Origin: Takifugu bimaculatus | Lineage: Eukaryota > Chordata > Actinopteri > Tetraodontiformes > Tetraodontidae | Reading direction: 5' to 3' | DNA length: 64,000 nucleotides | Assembly (NCBI GenBank): GCA_004026145.2 | Contig: CP034975.1 | Span: 8,462,686-8,526,685 of the forward strand | In this document: one piece after another, positions 36,901-49,731 of the stretch | Layout of the letters: each line of letters starts with the position of its first letter | Numbering within the stretch: position 1 is the stretch's first letter | Translations under genes and position numbers: made by a program | The notes under the pieces: model-generated | Databases searched by the model: none | The model's input: the letters and a program-made list of their open reading frames with translations, nothing else | What the model was told of the DNA's origin: nothing

Positions 36901-38228
36901 GTTTTCCTCTCGTGGTTCTTTTAGCTCTCTCATCGGCTCTTCATCTTTGTCATTTTTTCCCTGATCTCACTCGTAAACTGGTTTTCGAAACAGGAAGTCA
37001 ATTCATCTATGAATTCAGGTCAAAGGTGAGAACCTATCACATTTTATAACAAATGAATGCAGAAAACCATCAAATCCCCCCCCAAAATCCTCTATTTCTC
37101 AACACTGTACAATATACAGTATCTCTTATTATTAAAAGTATATAAATGGAGCCATTCATCACAGCACATGAGCCAAAATCAACCTGCTATTTGTGTAAAA
37201 GACAAGCAGATCATGTGACCAAAACACATCTACTGGTTGGTCTACAGGTTGATTTATTAATTAAGGGTTACATTCAGGTTTGTGCATAATTCAGTACTTG
37301 AGTTAAATAAGAATTTTTTCCATATGCTAGAAATGAAAATAGGGGATATTGTCAAACTGGGTTCTGTGCTTCTGCTCTGGAGAAGATAGGAGGGTGAGTA
37401 AACAGAGTAGAGGCTGCCTCGGATCGGCTGTGTGGCTGATTCTGCTGGAGATGAATTGAATGGCTGACATCCAGGTCGCTGTCTGCTCCGGCTCCGGGAA
37501 CGTTTGTCTGGGTCCCCAAGCTGCAATCTGTCAGTCATAGACATTGAGACAGCTGCTCCATCCAGGTGCCAGCCAATGCCGCGCTGCCATCAGGGCAGCC
37601 CGTCCTCCATTATCCCATTCATTTACAATGTGGAGACCACATCATACTGCCAAATTCAGACAGAACTCAAGAGGTAAGAGACACACATTCATCCCCAAGA
37701 TGGCGATAAGAGAAGAGAAATACTTCTACCCTTTAGCACTAATGCATAACAAGAGAAGCAGAAACTTACTTGGCTTTCACATCTCCACAAATGACCTTTT
37801 TCCAGCACAAAATGGCTTATTTCAGTCCTGTCTGGGCTGAAATTGGAGTTTTCTGAATCTCCAAGGCAGGCGGCTAACTTCAGAATGATGCTTTACACAC
37901 ACTCTCCCCCTTGAGAATGATGTGTTTCACACTCATTTGGACAGTGTTATGGCAGCCCTCATGGCAGCAGCAGCAGCAGCCCTCACAGCTGACTGACACA
38001 TAGTTGAAATTGCCTTCTTTCAATTGTATAGAGGTATAGTAGAAGGGCAAAGTTACCCAGTTAATTAGCCTAGCTTAAAAGCTGGCAGCGATATCCTGCT
38101 ATAGGATGATGGAACAATCAAATTGTTATATTGAGACTAAATTGTGCGTCATTAGCCTTTATGTGTTAGTTTAGAAGAGACTGGAGGGGCTGTCTTTAGA
38201 TGGGGGAATTCCCTTCCATTACTTTTAA
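33995..38228. other. Single-copy spacer between the inverted arms
   Basis: This 4,234-base segment has no counterpart elsewhere in the window. It is continuous with the right arm. If the duplication is an assembly join, it is simply the next 4.2 kb of the same locus beyond the point where the left contig ends. Apart from the coiled-coil relic at 36269-37020 and short low-complexity tracts (C-rich at about 35101-35130, a TAGCTTAGCTT run at about 35650-35680, a CAG run at about 37963-37980), I see nothing definable. Confidence 0.8.
36269..37020 (-). pseudogene. Decayed coiled-coil coding segment
   Basis: The minus strand carries Lys/Glu/Gln-rich sequence spread over three frames that succeed one another in the right order: a piece near 36990-36850 (MKLWRSANIYEEES), then 36812 to about 36570 (KAELEETSRKKDDLEED, KLLEQQKRFSQR), then 36556-36269 (AKINQELANREEVTRMW, QEIQHLKEETLKLQ). 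At least one stop and two frame changes interrupt it. The composition and heptad-like spacing suggest a coiled-coil protein of about 250 residues. The family is not identified. It could be a dead retrocopy or gene fragment. It might also be a real gene damaged by indel errors, since the OAT copies here show such lesions. Confidence 0.45.
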
Positions 38229-41200
38229 GTATTGGTCTGCCTTCTCAATCTGAAAACAATATATATTCTTTTATCCCTTATCTTTTCTTTCTTGGAACAG
38301 AGAACTAATTTCTAATCATCTAAGCTAAGATAGCACCTGCGCACCTAATTCAGTCCTTATCTCCTGTCTGATGTTGCAGCATTCTGTGTAATTCTTCATT
38401 GGTTATTACCCTTTCTTCATCTCTCAGTCCTAGTTTCGCACTTTGTAATTTTCCTCTAAGTGTAGGTGCAGCAATCAGATTTCAACACTCATTTTCTTTT
38501 CATAGCTTTGAGCTGAGAGTCCTTTCCACCAATTAGCTGTGACAGCGGCCGTCTCCAGCCGGAGCCAGAGCGGGGCATGTAAAAAAGATTTACAGCTTTG
38601 TGAGCCAAATCCACCCTCAGGTCTTATCACAGCCCCCTGGGCTTCGGCCACCATTTAGCATAGCCAAAGGCTTTACTGGGGGATAATGGCCGGTCCGAGC
38701 TGCTTTCATCGGGGAACCAGTGGGATGATGCCTGCTGTTTGAGACACCGACCCATAAAGTTCAGAGCGTTCTCAGCTCTGTGTGCAGCAAACACAGACGG
38801 GGTGGGTTACCTCTGTGTTTTCCACGTGAGGGTAATTGGGTTGCATGCACATTAAATCCGTTTGTCGGCGCGTCTGACGCTGTGAGGTTATTACTCGGAT
38901 AGCTATTATTCAAATGAACTGTGATGAACTGTGCTTTCGCAACCACCTCTGTTTGGGCTGAAGCTGTATTCAGGAGCTATCAGAGGTTGCTTCAGTAATG
39001 TAGATACCAGGAATTAGTAGAAATGAGACAGTGCTAATCCACCAGAGGAGCAAGGGTACACAGAGAAACTGGCAGCGCGCAAGATTTCAACACCAGATAA
39101 GATCACGCTCATCTGACTTTGCGTTTAATCGATAGGCTGTATATTTCAGTCAGTGGAAGAGAGAAGCCTCATTCAGGAAAGATCAGGCATGAAGCGTCAT
39201 TTCCCTCGTGATGTCTGCCTGTTGCTAATGCAATTAGCTTCCTCTAACCGTTAATTGAAAGCTTAAATTTACCGTCGGTAATTTTCATAGAAGGTTGGTG
39301 TTTTTATCTGAAATCTCATTCATCCACACAACTTTAGTGCAACCAAATTAAATCTTTGATAGCACCAGCTTGTCGTTAAGAACATGGCTGCCAGACAGTG
39401 GTTTATATTCAAAGGGAAGTGGAATGAGGATCCTTGTAAAAACATAACTTTTAGAGGAGAGTTATTAGAAGAATTGAATGTAGAGCCTCAGGCAATGTAA
39501 CTGCCAAAATTCGCAACACAAACTATCATTTAATTCAAGCCCATAACTGTGATGGGCCTTAATATTGACACCATGAGCCCGATAAGTTCAATGCATTATT
39601 CCATTCAGAGTTGCAAACAGTTAAAATAAAATAAAAGGGGGAATTGGAACTTTTCTTCACTGGTTGCACAGAAAACAATAGTTAAAATACATCAAAGGAA
39701 GGAAGATGGATCATAAACAGTCTGATGTTTCAGATGGAAAATTCAGAAATATGAGACTAGCTAATTTAAGTGGCCAAAAAAGTGTTTTTCTGATTAAAAA
39801 GGGGAACATCTGCCCTTGAGCTTCATAGCTTCTCCCTGTATGAATGCCATCATCGCGTAGGATCAGTGGCTTCTGCAGTGCATGACTGATCGTCAACAAT
39901 TTCCTCTATGTTTGCCACTTTTTAGTAGATTTTTTTTCCGTTTGAACGATCTCGTCGTGGAGGAAACAGCACATTTGTGAAACCAAAGCTGCTGGATCGG
40001 ATTCTGGAAGTGGTTTGAGGAAAAGAACACAATGTGGACCAGAACGCTTGTTTATATCAAAGTTTTAAAAGAAAATGTGGTTCCATTTTAGTACAACCCT
40101 CACAGGAACGACGTCAGGGCAGGTCGGAGGCAGATCGCAGTTTATTCGCCATCAAGGAGAACCCTTGTAATTTATATAAAAAATTCTGCAGGAAAAAAGG
40201 GCTCAAAATAAGCCGTAAAGCCCCAGGTAAGTATCTGCATGTAGCTGATAAAGTGCTACATTCTGTTACACTTGCAACCTTATGAATATTCACCATGTTA
40301 CATCCGTAAGTGGGGATAATCCCCTTTGTTTGCCCTATCCATTTATAGCTAAACGTCTCACATAAGCGTGCTGATCTCTGAGCGCTATCATCAGTCAAAC
40401 TAACTTTGATTGGACTCAATTCTTTAATTAACAACACAGCTTTAATTACATTAGAGTGGTGTTTTTTCCTCTCCCCTTTTACCTGCCCAGAGGTTCAGTC
40501 TCCTCGTTCTCTGCCTGTCGTAGCCACCACAAGGGGCAAAGTGCCACAGCGCCAGAAAGACTCCCCATATTTTCATTTGAATGGTTCAGCCTCAAATCTC
40601 CCTCTGAGACGCGTTTTATTGCATTCTCGGAGCGGCGGCGCCAGAACCAGGATGAAGATTTCATTTGCTCCCTGTAGGTAAATGAGGACTTAGCTGGTGA
40701 GGATTTCTCCTTCATTGTGCTGGTGGGGAAAGACTGAAAGAGTATTTCACTTCACAATATTCAACACACACCTTTAATAAAGTGAGAGAAGGAAGTGTTA
40801 TTCTCTCGGCTGAAGCAGAAAGGTGGGCGTGCTTATTTTTCTGGCGTGAGCTCATGATGCGATCTCCCCCGCTGCTTGTTTTTCATCACGTCGCTGCCAA
40901 GCCCTGATGGAGGAGACAAAAGTCGCAACGGTTACTTTTATTAGTTCAGATCGATGCAAACAAAGGCTACTCCTCAATTTCCGACCCTTCAGATCTGCTG
41001 TGACGTATGAAATTCACTAATAAATCAAAGACATGATCTTGGGAATCTATAGAGTCTATAGAGAGTGATGCTATAAATACAGGAGATTATGGGTCCTGTC
41101 TCGTAGGCCCGTCACCTCAAAGTTTTTCCACCAGGCATTCATTTGTGGTGGTGCTCTTCGAAGTGTCCTACTAAAGCCACGCTGGGAAGGAGAGGAATGA

Positions 41201-44200
41201 GCAGAGGAGGAAGCCGCTATGTCTGGGGAGGCTCTGCTGGAGGGACCAAATCTGTGGAATTTAAATTAAAGGGTTCTGCTGCGCCTTCACGGATGGCACC
41301 GTTCTGCTGAGGGCTGCTATATTTTAACCCCCACTTCTTTTGACCAGGAAAAACATGTTCTTCAATCACTTGATGCTCTATTCTCCACATAGCCAGGCAG
41401 CTTTGGAGATCACTTTGGCCTAGCCACATTTTTCAAATGTAGAGGAAGTTTAGAGGTAATAGGTCAAATTTTCCTTGTATTCATAAACTTAAGGCCTCAG
41501 CAGACACCCCCCACCCCACAATGAAGACTTCAGGCTTCCAGGCTCTTGGATGACTCCACAGTGGGGATTCTCCATTTCCAATAACACGAGCTTAAGAAAA
41601 TAAGGTCAGAACTTTGGATGCGTCAGTGTTTTGTCTTCGCTTCTTCCTCCCGTCGCTGTTGAATATTCGATCTCCCTGTGATTGTTGTTAATAGCACAGC
41701 TTGTTTTTCTTCTCTGTAACTTCAGACTTCGGCTGATCTTGGAGCAGCCGAACGGTACCTTTTCTCTGCCGGGATGAGAAAGAATTCCCGTAAAAACCTC
41801 TCTAACATGGCCACCACTCCAATGGCCCAACCACACAGAGACAGGTGCTATTATTAGAAGCGGGGACCTTCAATTCGCAGATGATTGTTTTTCGGCCCGT
41901 AAGGTTGGATAGAAGCATTACAGGTTGCATCCCTCTGGGAGGCACCGCGTAGCTGTATGCTGGACAGCACCTCCAGCTACCAAAAAAAAAAAAGAATTGT
42001 CAGCCTTTTTAACAACCCTAGAAGCAAATCATTGGCTTTAGAACCCAGAGTAAAACCGCTTCACCTCAGGAGCACATGAACTACTTGATTGAAATTGTGA
42101 CCTGTGGTGGAAATTCCAAATCAATTTTATAGATTGCCTGCAGAGATGGTTTCAGAGATGACATCATCGGGGTGAACTTGGAACAGAAAATCAATGGACA
42201 GTTTAAAGAGGGTGCACCATATATGTGGACTTTTAACAAATCGAAATACATGCACTTTACTGCCCAAAAATACCTTGAGTTTATAACATTTGAGTTGATG
42301 CACAGGTGGTGTTAATGGAGCAGCATATATGCCTGTGGCCAAATGCTGCAATTGCAATTCAAATGCTGCAGTGTGCTGCCAATGTTGCCAGAAAGGTCAC
42401 CGGGATCCCGCAAGAACGACTACATTTGAGGAATGCGCTGCCTCAATCATGTTTCATGTTGCTATAATAGCCGCGCTAATATTGGAACTCCATAGCATCT
42501 CAGCTTTATGCCAGAGAAAGAGGTTCTGCTAATACATTGCTAATGTTAGCAATGATGAGTCGCCATTTTTATTCCTCAATTTCTAATCTAGTCAATTCGG
42601 TGACCCACCAGCACCCACTAGTGTACTATATACTGTTCTATGTTATCCAGCTGTAGAGAATTTTTGAAAACGTCTGTGCCTACATTAATTACAATTAAGT
42701 TAGCCAAACTTAGCAGAATCTTACCTGTTCTGGAGAAAAGGAGGCAACTTCCAGTCTTCGAATTCTTTCCGCCTCTATCTTTCTAAGGCATCTCCTGCTC
42801 TGATCCTTTAGTTTTTGACTTTGTCAGGAGGATGTTGAGAATTATAATGAGGCTATTTAGGTTTTGTAACGTCAGACATGTGGGATTAGAAACCTTCCCA
42901 GCAGAAGCTCAGCAGTAACTGACAACCAGGATGCAGAAACACTACTGATTTCATGACCCAGAGAATATTTATAATAACTTCTGCTATATTTCTTACATAC
43001 TTCTCCTTTAAACAGAAATCTTCAAACTCTGCTGCTTGAATACTGAGAGTTCAGCCATAAATAAATATATATTTTGCATGTGTGTGTTTCATTTTCTGCC
43101 ACAGGGGAATGCGAGACGCTGCACCAGCCGAGTGCCTGTGGGGCTATTACTGGCAGGAAAATTCTGAAAGGTCACGCTGAGCGGTGACACGGGGTGAATC
43201 TTTCCGCAGTGGCTCACATTAAATCAAAAACATCGTTTGAATGCCGAGTTTCAAACTGAGAAGTGAATAATGAGTAAAGACGATATTAGTGCCCAGATGG
43301 GCTTTAACTAATATATAAAGAGGAATCAATAAGGGGGGGAAGTCTTTTACTTTGTTGCGCAGCAAAAGATGGTTAAAAAAATTGAAAAAAACATTTGTTA
43401 ATGTAAATAAGACAGTCCTACAAATTAAAACAATTTGGATTCAACTTTGAATTCTTTTATTCCTCTATGTTTTAGAGTTTATTCTCAATGTCCGTTGAAG
43501 AGGTTTTGTCACCTGTTACAAAAATCCATGTTCACTTTAATGCAAAGGGGCAACAAGAATGACTTGTGCAGGTTTGCCAAGCAGTGGCAGAGTAAATATT
43601 TTATTTATATTCATACGCGTGATATTTCCAGCGCCAGTCCTGACCCGTCCTTGTCATCTGCAGTGAAAGTCACCTCCGCTGTGGGCCGGTGTGTCCCCCT
43701 GGGCGCCACTGCCACTCAACAATGTACAAACACGAAAAGGCACATCAGGGTAATTGGGGCTTTAATAATCAGCATCTCGGCACTCGGCGGGATCAGTGAT
43801 TTCAGATGGAGGTACAAGGACAAAGAGAAAGGGGCGGTCGAGGGGGAGGGAGGCAATCACAGCGCTGCCTTCGTTCTCAGTGGTGCGGCGAACGAGCCAA
43901 GAATGCTCTGGGAGCTTGTTCCAGCTGGCCAGATATTAAGCAGTTGTCCTCCAACACCCTTCCACACAAGGGTCACATGCTGGAGCTCAGACCGCTGTGC
44001 CACTCTGCAGCCGGTGCCCTAATGAACGTTTTCAACTTTAATATCCTTGCACAGCATCATTTCCACCTTGGCCCAACTCTCCACACAAGGAAAAAACAGT
44101 TCTTAGGCAGAATTGGTATTTAGTCTCGATGACTAAAGGTTGCTGTTCAGGTCTAGGTCTTGATTGCAGTCCTGCTCTTTGATTAGACTGGAAGAGGTTC

Positions 44201-44756
44201 TCTAGTCGGACGTGGGTCAGTAGACTAAAATGGAAATAAAATTGTCCACATGGATGGGCTGATTATATTTCTCTGTCCACTCTTGGAAAATATGGCCTTC
44301 ATATTCTCTATCTATGTTCCAGGGGGTGAAATGGGAACTTCCAGAGTGACACCATGGAACACAGTCTAAATATAGTGTTGATGTGATCACAAAAGAGGCG
44401 TTTTCTCTTATTGGCCGATGCCACTTTATTATCTCAGCTCCCAGTAATCTTCTGAACTCCCCCCAGACATAAATGGCAAGTGCCTCTGCAGTGTGATTTT
44501 GATTTTATTGCATGTCTCCTCTTTGTTTGTGCAACGGTATTGCACAATGTTTGAACGGAACCCCCAAAAAGCTGCATCCACACATAAAATAAATCTATAT
44601 AATAGTTAACCTGATGCTTTTGGTATGGCTTGGTTTTGTTTATTTATTAAGTCCTCCAGGAGAAGTTTTCAGAGCAACTGTGAATTGGGTTTTCAGGGTT
44701 GTTTTGTCGATTCACAAATGTTTGAAGGAGTGACTCATGCGTCATTGCTGTGCACT
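38229..44756. other. Gene-poor region (copy 2)
   Basis: Mirror of the region 27379-33894. The longest open frame here (43435-44022) begins at TTG and is broken by single-base indels in the other arm, so I do not treat it as a gene. Confidence 0.45.
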
Positions 44757-44776
44757 GTGTGTGTGTGTGTGTGTGC

Positions 44777-44831
<55 letters not shown>
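44757..44831. repeat. Interrupted (TG)n microsatellite (copy 2)
   Basis: Mirror of the CA tract at 27308-27378 and slightly longer, with the same CGCG interruption near 44776. Confidence 0.95.
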
Positions 44832-44834
<3 letters not shown>

Positions 44835-45057
44835 ACGCGCTATAAAAAATATATAATATAATCAAATGAAACCTTCACAAACAGGAAGGAACATATAATT
44901 ATACATAGTACTTGCAAATTACAGAAGGCTGAACATGGAGTTTAACAAAAGTGACCAGAATGTCAAGTAAACAACTGATAATTAGCTGCCAGGAAACACT
45001 TGCACCATGTGCATGACAGGGTTGTTGACAGGAAATGGAAAAATACGTACAAACCCA

Positions 45058-45061
<4 letters not shown>

Positions 45062-45088
<27 letters not shown>
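45062..45088. repeat. (TG)n microsatellite (copy 2)
   Basis: Mirror of the AC tract at 27051-27078, directly before the MITE-like element. Confidence 0.9.
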
Positions 45089-45089
45089 T

Positions 45090-45279
45090 CTTGTACTCAT
45101 TACATATTGAGTACCAATATTTGCATTCTACCAGCAAAGTCAGAACATTTTTGGGTCATGAGGACATGGGTTTAGGTTTAGGTTAGGCGTAAGATCAAGG
45201 TTAGAGGGTTAGTTGGGGTGATTAGGGTTAGAAACTGAATGAAATGTTTTTAAAGTCCTCACAAAGATAGAAGTACAAG
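45090..45279. mobile_element. MITE-like element with telomere-like core (copy 2)
   Basis: Reverse-complement copy of 26860-27050, bounded by cttgtact and agtacaag, with degenerate TTAGGGTTAG-like repeats inside. Confidence 0.5.
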
Positions 45280-48200
45280 GATGTGTTTGTGTGTGTATTT
45301 GTGAGGATGTAGACCAGACTGGGGTTCGTCTGCCTGTTTCACACTGATTTGCAGATCCAAACTTTTGCTCGTGACTGACAGTCATTGTTTCCTATACTGT
45401 TTGTACTACTGACGCCCACCTCATACCCGATATTATATCTTAAGGGCATCCGCACAGGCAAGGGTCTTTAGAGCTGGTCCGGTTGGACAGACACTTCTTC
45501 ATTGGCTACAGTATTAGTAAGGGGGCTTTCTGTTTGATTTGCAATGCAGGCTGTTATGATCCACCTAGCAAAGTACAAGGACAAACCTTTGGGTGAAAAT
45601 TCAAATGAAAACAACCAAATATATATGGACCTTAGCAGACACGCAAGTACGCATTGAGATCCACAATGACCTGCCAAGATTGCTTCAATTTGATGAAGTG
45701 CTGTGTTTTCAGTTTTTAATATTCTCCAGCCCGATGGACCCCCGCAGGGCAACATTACACTAACGTCTCCTTCCAAACTATTTTCAGTGTTTTCCAACAG
45801 CACGTAAACGTGGCTAAATATAGGCTTGTCTGTGAGTCTGAATGCCCGCTGGAAACAGTCAGAGCAGTGTGTGACAAGGCTGCAGGAATTCCTGATGTTG
45901 TAATATGAAAACCAAGGAGGCCCACGTGGATGTAAATTCTGGGCAGGCCTGTCACCAAGGTGCAAGCTCGCTGAGTGGAAAAGCAAACCTCTTAAAGGTT
46001 TTACAGACCTGGAGGAAAATTACAGATAGACTCATTGAGCTTTTATAGAACTGGACAGGGAGGAACGCACCCTTGGGCTATGCTAATGAGTTTGTGTCAT
46101 CACGGTTCTTAGTGTTTCCCTTTAATATTTATGAGGACAGAGGATATTAAACTGCACATCTGATCACTGCCTATATTGCACACACAACTGACAAATGACT
46201 GATAAAACTTTTTGTGTGCTTTATTCTTTATATATAAAACTTCATGAAGGATGATAAAACTCATAAAAGGTATAAATTCACCTACGGCCATTGATGAAAC
46301 CATTAAAAATCAATTTATGGCCATAAATTTTAAACTTCATTTCCATGACTTACTCTAATTATTCAGGGAAGTTGTTTTTTTCCTGTCGCTACTCTGCTTC
46401 CTATATGCAGCTGGAGCTTTACTTCCATTGTTAGATTGCAACATTCCTTTTAATCTAGCCTTCAAATGACATTTGGTAGTGACATATTTCTGTTATTACC
46501 AAAGAAAATCACAGCATTTGATATTTCCAAATCCATGCATTTGAAGGCCTGCAGGAGAACAGAAGGAGAGCAAAAATCAACTACTGGTGCTTTAAATCAA
46601 CAAACGTGCCATGTCAGATGCCAGTTTTTTTCTGTAAATAAGTCCATAAGCGATTTGACAATGCAAATTCCTCCACGCCTGCTTATGTTTTATTCATTTT
46701 CTGCATTTGCAGAGCCTGATTGCATGTCCTGGACACCCCCACCACCTCACATTGTTTGTTGTTTCTCAGTCGAACAGAATAATGCATTACAATGTTGCCA
46801 TCAGATGTGTGCAGATGCTCATTAAGGAAGACGCTCGGCACAACCCTGGTGGGCTATTTACAGGGAAAGCAAGTGTTGCACCCTAACCACAAGACGGGGG
46901 AGTTTTGAGCCAGATGCTTTCCTGCTCCTTGCCTCTGTTGCTTTCAGAGGGTGGAAATAAGCAGAAATTAAGCAGCAGTTCTCTCATTAGCTCCTTGCAT
47001 ACCTCCTACTTCTCTGAAGTTGAGAGCATGCGGAATTTTTGCTATTTTTATTTGGGAGCCGCTTCGACTTCACAGATTGCCTGGTGACGTCTCCCTCCTT
47101 CATTATTGACATTGGAAGGCTGTTTGCCAACCATCCCACCACCCATGATGACTCATAGTGTGCTGAACTCCCTCCTATTCATCACTTTACACCAACCATC
47201 CTTCTCAGCTTCAAGTTTTCATATCTGCTGACCTACTTTACACATACAGCACAGGCCGTCTCCACTTTCTGCTGCTTTGAGTTTGTTCTGCAGCCTACGT
47301 GGAGTTCATGATAAGAGTTTCGTGGGGATAATACTTTTATAGGGCCGAAAGTGTCGATTTCGACGTACATTTGCCAAATGTTAAGGTGTATTGAGAGGTA
47401 AAAGTCGACTCTTCAGACAGAAAGACGATTGGCTTTCCACAAAATTGTTGACAGCATTTGAATCAGCATTGATGTTTGTTGCTAATCTGGAACACAAATA
47501 TCTGGAACACACAAACTTGGCAATATGCCACCAAGCATTATTCCAGTTTAATCCAACCGGTTATATATATCCCAGTTCAAAACTAAAAATGGACATTGCT
47601 TCCAATTTAAAGCCACTTTATCCATGGATGTGACCAAAAATGTATTATTTAATCCCAGGAGAATAGGTCGACCACCTTTGTTGTCACACGTTCATCTTCA
47701 TCCTAAATTCTCCACTTGAGAGTGAATGAAGCGAGTCATCGCCACTCTTGTCTCGTCTCATCGTTTCGACCAGATGCTAAATCTTTGACAGCTTCATCAA
47801 CCACAAAATGAAGGCAGCCTTTGAGGCGGTGAGAGCCTCGCCGTAGCTCTCAGGGGCGCGAAACCAAGCGGAAACGAGATGTTTATAACGCAGCAGGAAA
47901 TGATGAGAAAATGTACATATTATGGATCATTAAGCACATCAGGGGGTGCAATTATGTACACCAAATCTGTCGTTTATTTACTTTAGTTTCAGGTTTAAAC
48001 ACTGTTGGAGGTCATCGGCTTGGTGCAGGCAGATAGGTCTCACTTCATTTCTGATGGTGTTTGCCTTCATAAATAGATAATGTCAGTGTTTTTGGGGTTG
48101 AAATGAATGAAATATGTGCATGCCGAGGCGAGTAGAAGGAAACTTGGATTCATATAACATGAAAAATCAAAAATAAACCAAAAAAATAGGAGCAAAAACT

Positions 48201-49034
48201 GTGCGAATATCTTGTGCGACCCAGCTGCTTCGGATGTAAAAGACTTCATCAGAACGAGCTGCAGTGGTATTCAAACGGCGCTTAGCTTTAAATAATCATA
48301 TTCACAAGGTCTTTCCCCATTCATGTCTACAAAAAAACATATAATCCGCTCACTCTGAATACAGAAAGATGAAAACAATATTCTGCATATTTCAATGGCA
48401 TTTATTTTATTAACTTAGATTTCTTAGAATGCAGGAGAGCTGCACAATTCATCAGTCCCACTGTGTTCAAATCTATTCACTGTTGTACACGCATTTTACA
48501 GCGGTGCCTTCTTCAACCTCTCCTCATTTTGCCTCCCACGCTACAGATTTGGAGTGCTTTTCATATTTTATACCATTCTGAATATAAGACGTGCGGATTG
48601 GGCTTTAAAAACAGGAACAATATTGCCGTATGTTGGCTCCAGTGGTCAACTGAGCTTTAAAAAAAAAGATAAACATAAAAATTGCTTCATTATAAAATTC
48701 ATTATTAAAATTCATTTAAAAATTCTCCCGCAGCTGGCTGCCACTACATCTTTATATAGCAAATCAAATGCATCAAGTAATATGACAATCAAATTATTAC
48801 CTCATTTCCCCTATTGGTTGAATGGCTGATGCATTGATGGACAGGGATGGATGGGTGGACGGATGCGCAGTCAAACCTCCACTGTGGACAGTGAGGAAGG
48901 AGACAAGTAATAAATTGATACACCCTGTAAACTGCTATTTAAACAGTGGAAAAAATGTTTTCATTCAATTTCGTGCATTGGGGGCTTTGACCTTGCAAGT
49001 CCCTTCAGAATCCAGAAAACCACTAAAATTTAAG
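45280..49034. other. Gene-poor region (copy 2)
   Basis: Mirror of 23111-26859. Nothing recognisable. An open frame at 45468-45986 has a three-base in-frame difference from its partner but starts at a non-ATG codon and has no recognisable features. Confidence 0.5.
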
Positions 49035-49148
49035 CTTTTCCTCGGCCACTTATCATTTCCTGAAAATCTCCATTCATAACATGTTGAGTTATTTAGGTCA
49101 GGCAGACAAACACTGGCTGTCACATGACCTCCTTGGCAGAGATAATTA
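49035..49148. repeat. Dispersed repeat fragment (copy 2)
   Basis: Mirror of the repeat at 22996-23110. Confidence 0.4.
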
Positions 49149-49224
49149 AAACATATTTTAAAAAAAAATAGAAAAAAGAAAATAAAGACTTAAAGAATAA
49201 AAGGAAATAATGACTAATGGAATT

Positions 49225-49650
49225 AACCTGAGAGCGAAGGGAGCAAAGCCATGATGTGAAGACAACAACCAAGGGAGGAATTTTCGAATCAGTCCAAGAA
49301 CAAACTGGCAGCCAGCGAAATGACTCAGAAACTGGGGTCATCTTCTATTTTCTTTTGGCACTCATTAAAAAGCAGTATCTTGACTCGAAGGACCCAAATC
49401 AGCACAGTCTTCGGAGATATCATGAGGCCCAAACAGAACAATCTCAGTGTTTTTATTTTTGGAGTGCAGAGAAATGATCCCTTTCTTGATTACCGCTATA
49501 CAGACAGAAGGTCCACATTGTATGCTTTTCCCTATTTAGTACCACATTAGGAAAGCAATGTACTCAGAGGACTGTTTGTAGATCAACTAAGCACAGTGAG
49601 AAGACAAGAGGGCCAATTATAGGGCCTTGAGGCACTCCACATGCACGAGG
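49225..49650 (-). mobile_element. Decayed L2/Rex-like LINE fragment (copy 2)
   Basis: Mirror of 22495-22920, with the same three reverse-transcriptase motif remnants on the minus strand and the same decay. Confidence 0.7.
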
Positions 49651-49731
49651 CGCTGCATAAGGCTCAGCAGCTTTCTAATCTTTTTGCTATTAAAGTTTTG
49701 AGTTTGAACCTTCTGGGTTGAAGTCAAAATT

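Noticed and set aside
43435..44022. 195-codon open frame in the right arm
   Set aside because: It begins at TTG, and its partner in the left arm (about 28100-28690) is broken into separate frames by single-base indels. No domain is recognisable.
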